The position numbers were made by a program, and so were the translations under genes. A DNA stretch of 64,000 bases, taken from Allokutzneria sp. A3M-2-11 16 (GTDB lineage: Bacteria; Actinomycetota; Actinomycetes; Mycobacteriales; Pseudonocardiaceae). Every line of letters begins with the position of its first letter. The stretch's first letter is position 1. Of this stretch, positions 18,183 to 25,889 are shown piece by piece. Where the stretch lies: contig NZ_JANAVO010000001.1 in the NCBI RefSeq assembly GCF_024213555.1, positions 3,224,001 to 3,288,000 of the forward strand. Reading direction: 5' to 3'. The notes beneath the pieces were generated by a model, which worked only from the letters and a program-made list of their open reading frames with translations, did not search any database and was not told where the DNA came from.

Positions 18183-19208
18183 ATGGCCGACGACCCGGTA
18201 GCCATGGCCATGCGGCAGGCGGCCGAGCTGTGCCGGACCGGCAAGGCCGCCAAGGCCGTCCGGCTGCTCCGCCCGGTGGCCGCGCAGGCCCCGACGGACG
18301 TGGACGCCTGGTGCGCGCTCTCCGCCGCGTACCTCGCCGACAACCAGCCGAAGAAGGCGTTGGAAGCGGCCCAGCACGCGGTGGTCCTCGGCTCCGGCAA
18401 GGAAGGGCCGCACCGGCTGGCCAGCTGCGCGCTCACCCAGCTCGGCCGCTCGGCGGAGGCCGTGGTCGCCGCGGACTGCGCGATCCGCGCGGACCCCTTC
18501 GAATGGCGCAGTCACATCGCGCTCGCCGAGGCCCTGATCGGCTCGGGCGCCGTGGAGCGGGTGCAGCACTCGGAAGACGACGCGAAGCGCGCTTTGATCG
18601 CGGCACACCGTGCGTCCGAACTCGCGCCCACGGAGTCGCGTCCCTTCGAAGTGCTCAGCGAGATCGCCTCCCGCGCGCACCGGTGGGACGTCGCTGAGCA
18701 GGCTCTGTTGACCGCGTTGCAGCTCAATCCCCGCAACGAGCACCTTCGCGACGAGCTGGCGAAGGTGCAGCGCGGAGAGCCCGACCCCGAACCGGTGGTC
18801 CGCGACGCTGAACCCGTTTTATGGGACTTGCTCTGGCGTTTGGTGGTCCTGCAAGGGATCGGCAGCCTCGCTCTGGTGATCGGCGGGCTCCCCCGGCCAG
18901 GGTCCGGATACGCGGTGTTCGGCCTGGTCCTGCTCCTCGTCTTGGGGGCGGTGGTGTGGCGTTTCGTGTCCAAGGTGCCCGCCGCGGTGCGGCCTGGACT
19001 CGTGCGGCTCGCGCGCTCGCGGAAGCTGTTGTTGCTGGCCAGCGTCCTGTTCGCGTTCGGGACGCTGCTGCTGGTGCTGTGGACGTTGATCCTCGCCGTA
19101 TGGCCCGGAGTGCTCCAGACAGCCGTCGTGGCGTGCGTGGTGACCGTTCTCGCCGGGGCCGTGGTGCTCGCCGGGCGCCGGTTGGCGCGCTGGCGTAGCC
19201 GTACGTGA
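18183..19208 (+). CDS. TPR-repeat protein with C-terminal membrane domain
   Basis: A 341-aa protein whose first ~205 residues are tetratricopeptide-like helices (for example DAWCALSAAYLADNQPKKAL and AEQALLTALQLNPRN). About four transmembrane helices follow (residues ~215-330), separated by short basic loops. It may display a cytoplasmic TPR scaffold from the membrane. Codon 213 is TTA (18819-18821), rare in this DNA and a possible bldA dependence. An AGGA site precedes the ATG at 18183. No specific function is recognised. Confidence 0.8.
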   Translation: MADDPVAMAMRQAAELCRTGKAAKAVRLLRPVAAQAPTDVDAWCALSAAYLADNQPKKALEAAQHAVVLGSGKEGPHRLASCALTQLGRSAEAVVAADCAIRADPFEWRSHIALAEALIGSGAVERVQHSEDDAKRALIAAHRASELAPTESRPFEVLSEIASRAHRWDVAEQALLTALQLNPRNEHLRDELAKVQRGEPDPEPVVRDAEPVLWDLLWRLVVLQGIGSLALVIGGLPRPGSGYAVFGLVLLLVLGAVVWRFVSKVPAAVRPGLVRLARSRKLLLLASVLFAFGTLLLVLWTLILAVWPGVLQTAVVACVVTVLAGAVVLAGRRLARWRSRT

Positions 19209-19285
19209 AGTCTGTTTCCGTCTTGGCAAGCGTGTTGTAGCGTCCGCTGCGCCGAATGGCGTAGTTGAACGGCGGAGGTGGCGCG

Positions 19286-20302
19286 ATGCCGCAGCTCGGC
19301 TTGTCCGCGTTGGTGCCTGGCTTCTGTGAGCCGACGAGTCCGCCGGTGAACCCGTTGGCCGAGCGCGCGGAGGACGAGGTCGTCGCGTGGTTGTGGCGCA
19401 CCGGGTTCCTGACCAACGAGGCCCAGGAGGAGCACCTGCGCTCCTTCCGGTTCGGGCTCTACCACGGGATCGCCACGCCGGAGCTGGGCCTGCCCGCGCT
19501 CGTGCTCGGCATGAAGTGGTTCTGCTGGGGGTCGCTCGCCGACGACCAGTACGACAACTACGACTGCGGTGACCGGGAAGAGCGTGTGCGCTCCGTCATC
19601 CAGGCCGCGCGGACGATCCTCGGCGGCGGTGCGGTCCTCGGTGGTGATCCCGTTGTCCGGGGGCTGGCCGAGTTCTGGCCCGCGCTCGTCGCGAACATGT
19701 CACCCGCTGCGCGGCGCAGGGTGACGCGGAACTTCCTCGACTACCTCGAAGCCGTCCGGTTCCAGAACCGCTTCCACGCCAAGGGGGAGGTCCCCGACGC
19801 CGCGACCTTCCTCGGACTGCGCAGGCACACCATCGCGATGATCTTCCAGGCCGACGTGCTCGAAGCTCTGTCCTGTTTGGACATTCCAGGGTCGTTGCGC
19901 GGTCACCGGATGTTCCGCGAACTCGTGTGGTGCTTCGCCGATGTCACCGCGTGGCACAACGACGTTTACGGGCTGGAGAAGGACATCGCGGACGGGCAGC
20001 TGTGCAACGCGGTGCTCGTGACGTCGGCGAGCGAGGACTGCTCAACCGAGGTCGCCGTGGATCGGGTGGTGGAGCGGGCGAAGGAGCGGCAGCGCCTTTT
20101 CCTCCGTATCGAAGAAGAGTTGCCTTCGCTGGCTGATGAGCTGGGGCTGGGTCCTCCGGCTGCCGCGTCGGCGCTGGCCTTGACCCGGCAGCTGCGGGCG
20201 TATACGTACGCCAACCTGGTGTGGATCGGGCAGACCAGGCGGTACGACCTCGACCTGCCGCGGATCAGGGGGACCTTCGACGATGTGCTCTGCGATGGCT
20301 GA
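19286..20302 (+). CDS. Class I terpene synthase
   Basis: A 338-aa terpene cyclase that would ionise a prenyl diphosphate. The Asp-rich Mg-binding motif DDQYD is at residues 86-90. The second metal motif is NDVYGLEKD (225-233), where the usual Ser/Thr is Gly and the last Glu is Asp. A C-terminal RY pair (QTRRYDLD) and a size near 340 aa match bacterial sesquiterpene synthases. The ATG at 19286 has GGAGG 8 nt upstream; an in-frame start at 19265 does not. The next gene, a P450, overlaps its end, so the product is probably an oxidised terpene. Product identity cannot be read from sequence. Confidence 0.88.
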   Translation: MPQLGLSALVPGFCEPTSPPVNPLAERAEDEVVAWLWRTGFLTNEAQEEHLRSFRFGLYHGIATPELGLPALVLGMKWFCWGSLADDQYDNYDCGDREERVRSVIQAARTILGGGAVLGGDPVVRGLAEFWPALVANMSPAARRRVTRNFLDYLEAVRFQNRFHAKGEVPDAATFLGLRRHTIAMIFQADVLEALSCLDIPGSLRGHRMFRELVWCFADVTAWHNDVYGLEKDIADGQLCNAVLVTSASEDCSTEVAVDRVVERAKERQRLFLRIEEELPSLADELGLGPPAAASALALTRQLRAYTYANLVWIGQTRRYDLDLPRIRGTFDDVLCDG

Positions 20303-21566
20303 TCTCCGTTCGGTCCCGGTCGCTCCCGGGCGCCTGCCCGGCATCGGGCACCTCGCCGCGCTGGCCCGTGGTCCGCTGGATTTCTTGGTGGCGCTGCGGG
20401 AATCCGGCGACATCGTGCGCGTCGACCTCGGCCCGAAACCCGTCTACTTCCTGACCGCGCCACGGCTGCACCGCCAGGCGTTGACCTCCCCGGGCTTCTC
20501 CCGCGGCCGGATCTACGAGCGCGCGCGGACCCTGTTCGGCAACGGGCTGGCCACCTCCGACGGTGCGCTGCACCTCCGGCAGCGACGGCTCGTGCAGCCG
20601 CTGTTCCACCGTGCCCACGTCGAGTCGTACTTCGGCATGATGCTCGCCCAAGCCCGGGCCCTGTCCGATTCCTGGTCGCACGGCCAGGTCGTGGCCGTCG
20701 ACCGGGCGATGAGCGACCTCATGTTGAAGATCGTCGTCACCGCGCTCACCTCCCGCGACATCGGCCGTTCCGCCGCCGCGGAGATCCACCGCCTGATGCC
20801 CGTGATCATGAAGGGCATCGCGCTGCGGATGATCACACCGGTGCACCCGCGCTTCGACGCCGCCGCGGATCGCTTGCGCGCGCTGGTCGGCGAGCTGATC
20901 CTCGGCTATCGCGCTTCTTCCGGTGAGGGCTCCGATCTGCTGGCCATGCTCGTCGCCGCGGACATGTCCGATGAGCAGATCTGCGATGAGGTCGTGTCGC
21001 TGCTCATGGCGGGAACCGAGACCCCCAGTTCGACCTTGGCGTGGATCTTCCACGAGTTGGCTCAGCATCCGTCCGTAGAGCAGCGCCTGCACGCGGAGGT
21101 CGACTCCGCGCCGGTGACCTTGTCGACGTTGGGGCAGCTGGAGTACACGCGCCGCGTCGTCACCGAGGCGCTTCGCCTGCACCCCACGCTGCTCTTCACG
21201 TTGCGGGCGACTCAGGACGTTTCCCTTGGTGGCGTTCAGTTTCCTGCGGGTGTCGAGGTTGCGTACAGTCCGTACGCCCTGCACCGTGATCCGTCTCTGT
21301 ACCCCTCTCCACTGCACTTCGACCCCGACCGTTCGGTGCCGGATGTCTTCTCTCCCTTCAACTTCGGCGTGCACAAGTGCGTCGGCGAGCACTTCGCTCT
21401 GGCCGAGATGATGGTCACCGTCGCGACTGTTGCCGCCCGGTGGTCTCTCCGGCCGTGTGGTCCGGTTCGCGAGGTTCTCGCCATTGTGCCCCGCCCTCGT
21501 TCGTTGCCCATGCGCGCGGTTGCTCGCGTCGGTACCAGCTGTTTTCCAGCCTGGGGGTCGGCTTGA
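20283..21566 (+). CDS. Cytochrome P450 paired with the terpene synthase
   Basis: A 427-aa P450 with the I-helix AGTETPSS, the K-helix EALR and the heme loop FNFGVHKCVGEHFA carrying the Cys ligand, so it should be a working monooxygenase. The start is ATG 20283, inside the terpene synthase gene with GGGGGA upstream; ATG 20295 is an alternative. Its overlap with the cyclase points to terpene tailoring, as in the pentalenene pathway. Its stop TGA (21564-21566) touches the first base of a 94-nt hairpin repeat, and the last residues look added by that junction. Confidence 0.9.
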   Translation: MCSAMADLRSVPVAPGRLPGIGHLAALARGPLDFLVALRESGDIVRVDLGPKPVYFLTAPRLHRQALTSPGFSRGRIYERARTLFGNGLATSDGALHLRQRRLVQPLFHRAHVESYFGMMLAQARALSDSWSHGQVVAVDRAMSDLMLKIVVTALTSRDIGRSAAAEIHRLMPVIMKGIALRMITPVHPRFDAAADRLRALVGELILGYRASSGEGSDLLAMLVAADMSDEQICDEVVSLLMAGTETPSSTLAWIFHELAQHPSVEQRLHAEVDSAPVTLSTLGQLEYTRRVVTEALRLHPTLLFTLRATQDVSLGGVQFPAGVEVAYSPYALHRDPSLYPSPLHFDPDRSVPDVFSPFNFGVHKCVGEHFALAEMMVTVATVAARWSLRPCGPVREVLAIVPRPRSLPMRAVARVGTSCFPAWGSA

Positions 21567-21659
21567 CCTGGGGCCCCTCGCGCGTACCCTTGGGCCTTTC
21601 AGGGGCACGGGATGAAACCCCGGCCCTCGCGGGAAGCGTATGGCACGCGCACCCCAGGT
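21566..21659. repeat. Hairpin repeat family C, copy 1
   Basis: A self-complementary element begins ACCTGGGGCCCCTCGCGCGT and ends ACGCGCACCCCAGGT. With flanks, 21547-21665 matches 23182-23301 in inverted orientation over roughly 115 nt with few differences. It starts at the stop codon of the P450 gene. Confidence 0.85.
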
Positions 21660-21768
21660 AAAGCCTCGGTTTGCTTGTGCCCCTTGCCTTCCAGCTCGCG
21701 CCTGCACCACGCTGGAACCGTTCCAGCGTTGTCTCCGGGGCATCCGTCCACTCTGGACGCCCCCGGCG

Positions 21769-22989
21769 TTATAGCTTCAGTGGGTGATCGACTCGGATGT
21801 TCCGCAGCGGTGCCTGGTCAGGGTCGATCCACTTTGGTGGGATGAACGCCGGTATCCCGTGGTCGAAAACGATCTCCCAGTCCTGATCATGGATCACATG
21901 GTGGTGGTGCACGCACAGGAGTACGAGGTTGTTGAGGTCGGTCGGCCCGCCGTCGATCCAGTGCACCACGTGATGTGCTTCTGTCCAGGAGGGTGGCCGG
22001 TCACAGCCGGGGAAGGCGCATCCCTTGTCCCGTACCGCGAGTGCGCGTTTCTGGGCGAGGGAGGCGAGTCGTCGTTCGCGTCCGTAGGCGAGGGGTTCGC
22101 CTTCTCCGCTGAGCACGATCGGGATGACTGTGGTGTCGCAGGCGGTCTGCCGCAGCAGGTCCGCTGACATGGGCTGGCCGGTGTGGGTTTCCCCGCAGCC
22201 GGTCCTGTGTTCCAGGTCGTCCAGGCCCATGGTGATGATCAGCAGGGTACGGGGGAGTCCGGGGATGTCCTGGATCGACATCGCCATGGTCATGGCTTCG
22301 ATGAAGGCATCGGCCAACCGCTGCTCGAACCTACGGGGGTCTTTCTCGCCGTTGACGGACTTGGGTTTGGCTAATGCCGAGAGGAAGTTCCAGATCTTCT
22401 CGCCGTTGATCGGATCAATCATCGCCTTGAGATGCAGGCATCCGTCCTGATCCCGGCCCATCCGCGCTGATCGCCGGGCGATCGCTTCTTGTTCGTCGCG
22501 GTAGACGCCGTCGGGGTCGACGTGCTGTCGCACGCGTTTGCCGACCACCATCAGATCACGCGGGTTCACCTTCCGTGCCGCCTTCGCCAACGCCGCATCG
22601 GCCTTGCCCACGTACTCTTCCGGGATGCGCTTGATCGCATCGGAGATCACCAACGCGTGCTCACCGCTGATCGCTCCGGTGTAGACGGCTTCCCGGGTTG
22701 TGGGCAGCTTCGGTAGTTCGTGGACCAATCGCTTGCGGCGGTGGGCTTCGGCAGGAGCGATATTGAGTTCACTGCGCAGCAGGACCGCGAGATCCTTACA
22801 GCCGCGTGAGGTGTGCAGGCCACGTTCCTCGGCGTGGGTGGCGACATCGGTCTTCACGGCGGTGAGCAGATTACTGATCCGCTCCAACTCCTTCAACAAC
22901 ACGACATGATCCTTCTCGGAGAGTCGGTAGGAGTCGTTGACCTCGATCTCGGTCGTCAGCATGTCTGTGATTGCCTTGGTATCCAACAT
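21769..22989 (-). CDS. DUF222/HNH endonuclease (13E12 repeat family)
   Basis: A 406-aa protein with an N-terminal DUF222 region and a C-terminal HNH nuclease domain: GCAFPGCDRPP, then EAHHVVHWIDGG, then NLVLLCVHHHHVIH, with the zinc cysteines and HNH histidines present. The 13E12 proteins of mycobacteria share this architecture and are dispersed repeats that serve as phage integration sites. The ATG at 22989 has GGGGGTG 7 nt upstream. It lies between two inverted copies of hairpin repeat C, and the segment between the P450 and TetR stops looks like an inserted block. Biological role of the family is poorly known. Confidence 0.88.
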   Translation of the reverse strand: MLDTKAITDMLTTEIEVNDSYRLSEKDHVVLLKELERISNLLTAVKTDVATHAEERGLHTSRGCKDLAVLLRSELNIAPAEAHRRKRLVHELPKLPTTREAVYTGAISGEHALVISDAIKRIPEEYVGKADAALAKAARKVNPRDLMVVGKRVRQHVDPDGVYRDEQEAIARRSARMGRDQDGCLHLKAMIDPINGEKIWNFLSALAKPKSVNGEKDPRRFEQRLADAFIEAMTMAMSIQDIPGLPRTLLIITMGLDDLEHRTGCGETHTGQPMSADLLRQTACDTTVIPIVLSGEGEPLAYGRERRLASLAQKRALAVRDKGCAFPGCDRPPSWTEAHHVVHWIDGGPTDLNNLVLLCVHHHHVIHDQDWEIVFDHGIPAFIPPKWIDPDQAPLRNIRVDHPLKL

Positions 22990-23187
22990 GATTCACCCCC
23001 TTCTCCGTGGACACCTCCATTATCTCAAGACGCAAGATCGACATCCAAGTACCAGTGGGTGAATCCCTGCACGCCAACGGTTCCAGCGTGTCACCGAAAT
23101 CGGCATTCGGGGAGGGTCCCCCAAGTGGGCGATACCAATCGCAAGGGCCACAAGGGAAAGCGGGCTGCGGCTGGAACGGTCGGCTTT

Positions 23188-23282
23188 ACCTGGGGTGCGC
23201 GTGCCATACGCTCCCCCGCGAGGGCCGGGGTTCCATCCCGTGCCCCCGTGAGGCCCAAGGGCACGCGCAAGGGGCCCCAGGT
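23188..23282. repeat. Hairpin repeat family C, copy 2 (inverted)
   Basis: ACCTGGGGTGCGCGTGCC at one end pairs with GGGGCCCCAGGT at the other. The reverse complement of 23182-23301 matches 21547-21665. The repeat ends just before the stop codon of the TetR gene, so both copies point away from a flanking gene's 3' end toward the HNH gene. Confidence 0.85.
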
Positions 23283-23301
23283 CAAGCCGACCCCACGCTG
23301 G

Positions 23302-23880
23302 TCAACCCGAAAAAGCACCACGCAGAGCGAAATCAGCGAGATTGTCGGCCTGCGCGGCAGGGGACAGAAAGTCAGGATCGGCCAGCCACATGCTCGTCAC
23401 GCCGCTCACGGTGGACACGATCCCGTACGCTGCCACCGAAACCCCCGGATTCTCCGCCGCCGCAAGCACATCCGCGATCTGGCTCACCCACAAGCGCATG
23501 ACGTCCCGCTTCAGCTCCAAGCCAGGAGCGTTGCCGGACTTGTAGATCGTCACGCTCAGGATCGACCGCATGGTGTCGTTGCGCTCCAACGCGACGAAGT
23601 ACCGCCGCAGGTGTTCGCGCAGCCGATCTTCCGCCGGGCCCTCGGTGAACAACGGCTCCCACACGGGGGCGGCGGCGACGGGCCACTTCTCGGACACGAC
23701 GGCCAGGTACAGCTCGGCCTTGTCCTTGAAGTGGTGGTAGGCCGCGCCTCGCGTCACCCCGGCCGCCTTGGCGATGTCGGCCAGTGACGACTCCGCGAAG
23801 CCGCGGTCGGCGAACACCCGCAGTCCCGCGTCCACCAGGTCCGACCTCGTCGCTGCGGCCTCGGCCGCCGTTCTCCGCAT
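23302..23880 (-). CDS. TetR-family transcriptional regulator
   Basis: A 192-aa repressor-type protein with an N-terminal helix-turn-helix (SSLADIAKAAGVTRGAAYHHFKDKAEL, about residues 32-58) and a ligand domain carrying the TetR C-terminal pattern YGIVSTVSGVTSMWL. It is divergent from the amidohydrolase gene across a 45-nt gap that contains a good palindrome, so it probably controls that gene and itself. The inducer is unknown. Confidence 0.92.
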   Translation of the reverse strand: MRRTAAEAAATRSDLVDAGLRVFADRGFAESSLADIAKAAGVTRGAAYHHFKDKAELYLAVVSEKWPVAAAPVWEPLFTEGPAEDRLREHLRRYFVALERNDTMRSILSVTIYKSGNAPGLELKRDVMRLWVSQIADVLAAAENPGVSVAAYGIVSTVSGVTSMWLADPDFLSPAAQADNLADFALRGAFSG

Positions 23881-23893
23881 GCGATCAGGATAA

Positions 23894-23913
23894 TATACAT
23901 GCGCCCATGTATG
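23894..23913. promoter_or_regulatory. TetR operator candidate
   Basis: ATACATG-CGCC-CATGTAT is a perfect 7-bp-arm palindrome centred between the divergent TetR and amidohydrolase starts. It overlaps a TATAGT element at 23914-23919 whose expected transcription start, about 7 nt downstream, coincides with the ATG at 23926. Repressor binding would block that promoter. Confidence 0.7.
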
Positions 23914-23925
23914 TATAGTGGTGGC

Positions 23926-25182
23926 ATGAGCATCGTCATCGCCGGAGCCAGGGTCTTCACCGGGGACCGGGTCCTGCCGGAAGCGGACGTCCTCGTCGAG
24001 AACGGTCTCGTTCGCGAGGTCGGCACCGCCCTGCGCGGAGCGGAGCGCGTCGATGGCCGCGGCCGCACGCTGTTACCGGGCCTCATCGACGCGCACGGCC
24101 ACGTCTTCACTACGACGGAGTTGCGGCACACGCTGGGCTTCGGCGTGACGACGGTGCTCGACATGCTGGGCAACCCGGGTCAAGTCGCCGAGCTGCGCGC
24201 TGCGGCGGCGAGCGATCCGGGCATCGCGGATCTGCGCTCCGCGGGGACCGGGGCGACCGTGCCGGGCGGCTATCCGTGGTTCCTCGTCGACATGGGTTAC
24301 CTGACACCGTTCCCGACCATCACCGAGCCGGACGAGGCGCCGGGTTTCATCGCCGACCGTGTCCGTGAAGGCTCGGACCACATCAAGATCCTCCTGGAGG
24401 ACGGAACCACCACCGGCCAAGCGCTTCCCGCGCTCTCGGTCGACACCGCGGCGGCGCTCGTCGACAGCGCGCACCAGCACGGCAAGCTCGCGGTCGCACA
24501 CGCGCTGACCGTCGAGACCACGCACGCCGCCCTGTCCGCCGGAGTCGATGTGCTCGCGCACGTGTACCTCGACCGCACGGACGCGGAGCTGCCGTACCGC
24601 ATCGCCGAGCGCGGTACGCCGGTCATCCCCACTCTTGTCGCGGTACAAGGGCTTTTCGGTCGACCGAAGGCGCGCCAGCTCCTCGATGACCCCCGCGTCG
24701 AACCGTACCTCGACGACACGTCGCGGTATCTGCTCAACGCCGACCCGGTTCCGTTGGGGCCCGCGGCGCGCCACGATCTCGACGGCGCGACGCAGACCGT
24801 GGCGGAGCTTCGCGAAGCGGGAGCGACGATCCTCGCCGGTTCGGACACGTCGAACCTCTTCGTGGCGCACGGCGCGAGCCTGCACGTCGAGCTGGAACTG
24901 CTTGTCGCGGCAGGACTTTCGCCACTCGAAGCCCTCACGTCGGCCACCTCCGCGCCAGCGGACTGCTTCGGGCTGGGCGACCGCGGTCGCATCGCGCCGG
25001 GCCTGCGAGCGGATCTCCTGCTCGTCGAAGGCGATCCCACCAAGGCGATCGGGGCCACCCTCGACATCGTCGCGGTGTGGCGCGGCGGCCGACGCGCTCA
25101 GCGGAACAGCGGTGGCACCTTGGGGAGCACGTCCTCCGGCGGCCCGCTGAGCCTGCACTCCATCGCGAGCGATCCGGTGTAG
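23926..25182 (+). CDS. Metal-dependent amidohydrolase
   Basis: A 418-aa enzyme of the imidazolonepropionase-like/prolidase branch of the amidohydrolase superfamily. Metal ligands are visible in DAHGHVF, in DHIKILLEDG (Lys), in VAHALT, in LAHVYLD and in AGSDTSN. It would hydrolyse a small amide or cyclic substrate, not identifiable here. The ATG at 23926 lacks a ribosome site and probably heads a leaderless transcript. Codon 50 is TTA (24073-24075). The last ~28 residues extend 85 nt into the convergent isomerase gene and look unconserved. Confidence 0.85.
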   Translation: MSIVIAGARVFTGDRVLPEADVLVENGLVREVGTALRGAERVDGRGRTLLPGLIDAHGHVFTTTELRHTLGFGVTTVLDMLGNPGQVAELRAAAASDPGIADLRSAGTGATVPGGYPWFLVDMGYLTPFPTITEPDEAPGFIADRVREGSDHIKILLEDGTTTGQALPALSVDTAAALVDSAHQHGKLAVAHALTVETTHAALSAGVDVLAHVYLDRTDAELPYRIAERGTPVIPTLVAVQGLFGRPKARQLLDDPRVEPYLDDTSRYLLNADPVPLGPAARHDLDGATQTVAELREAGATILAGSDTSNLFVAHGASLHVELELLVAAGLSPLEALTSATSAPADCFGLGDRGRIAPGLRADLLLVEGDPTKAIGATLDIVAVWRGGRRAQRNSGGTLGSTSSGGPLSLHSIASDPV

Positions 25183-25889
25183 CCGATCTCCTTCAGCGTC
25201 GAGAGCAGCTGCCACCAGTCGAGGTGGCCCGCGCCGGGCTCCAACCTGTTGGAGTCGCTGACCTGCACGTGCCCCAGCCACGGCGCGGCCTGGCGGAGCG
25301 CGTCCATCGGCGAGGCTTCCTCGATGTTCATGTGATAGGTGTCCGCGCCGATCCGGACACCGTCCGTCCCGGTCGCCTTGATGAGGTCGACTGCCTGGTC
25401 CAGACGGTTGACCATGTGGTCCTCGTAGCGGTTCAGCGGCTCCAGCAACAGGACGACGCCCTCGCGCTTCGCGTGCTCGCCGAGTTCGCCGAGCGCGTCC
25501 ATGAGCACGTGCCGGTCCTCGTGCGCGCTGCGCGGCGGGACGAACGGGGGCAGCCGGTAGGAGAACATCCCCCACGACGCCGGAGTCATCGCGCCGACGC
25601 CTTCGAGCTCGGCGATCACGGACAGCTGACTGGCCATGTTCTTGATCGCGTCCCGCCGCCGCCCCGCGTCGAAGTCGCCGATGAAGTGCGTCATCTCCAC
25701 GCACACGGTCGGCATCACGACACCGGCGGCCTTGGCCTGCCGCAGCTCCGGGAGCCTTTCGCGGAACGCGAGATCACCCTTGCCGCGCAACTCGATCGCG
25801 TCGAACCCGGCGCGCCGCGCGAAGTCCCACTTCGCGAGCAGGGTGGCGCCGGGCAGCATCTGCTCCTGACACGACAGAAACATCGTCAT
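25098..25889 (-). CDS. Sugar isomerase/epimerase-like TIM-barrel protein
   Basis: A 263-aa xylose-isomerase-like TIM barrel, similar to hydroxypyruvate isomerase and sugar-phosphate epimerases. Metal-binding acids lie in LLLEPLNRYED, GADTYHMNIEE, HVQVSDSNRLEPG and AMECRLSG. The ATG at 25889 overlaps the stop of the upstream dehydrogenase gene (ATGA), giving a coupled two-gene operon for what is probably sugar or polyol catabolism. Its 3' end overlaps the convergent amidohydrolase gene by 85 nt. Confidence 0.85.
   Translation of the reverse strand: MTMFLSCQEQMLPGATLLAKWDFARRAGFDAIELRGKGDLAFRERLPELRQAKAAGVVMPTVCVEMTHFIGDFDAGRRRDAIKNMASQLSVIAELEGVGAMTPASWGMFSYRLPPFVPPRSAHEDRHVLMDALGELGEHAKREGVVLLLEPLNRYEDHMVNRLDQAVDLIKATGTDGVRIGADTYHMNIEEASPMDALRQAAPWLGHVQVSDSNRLEPGAGHLDWWQLLSTLKEIGYTGSLAMECRLSGPPEDVLPKVPPLFR

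Noticed and set aside
20283-21566. P450 as the missing activator of the EryCIII-type glycosyltransferase
   Set aside because: It has the heme Cys and overlaps the terpene synthase, unlike DesVIII/EryCII helpers, which lack the Cys and sit beside their glycosyltransferase.
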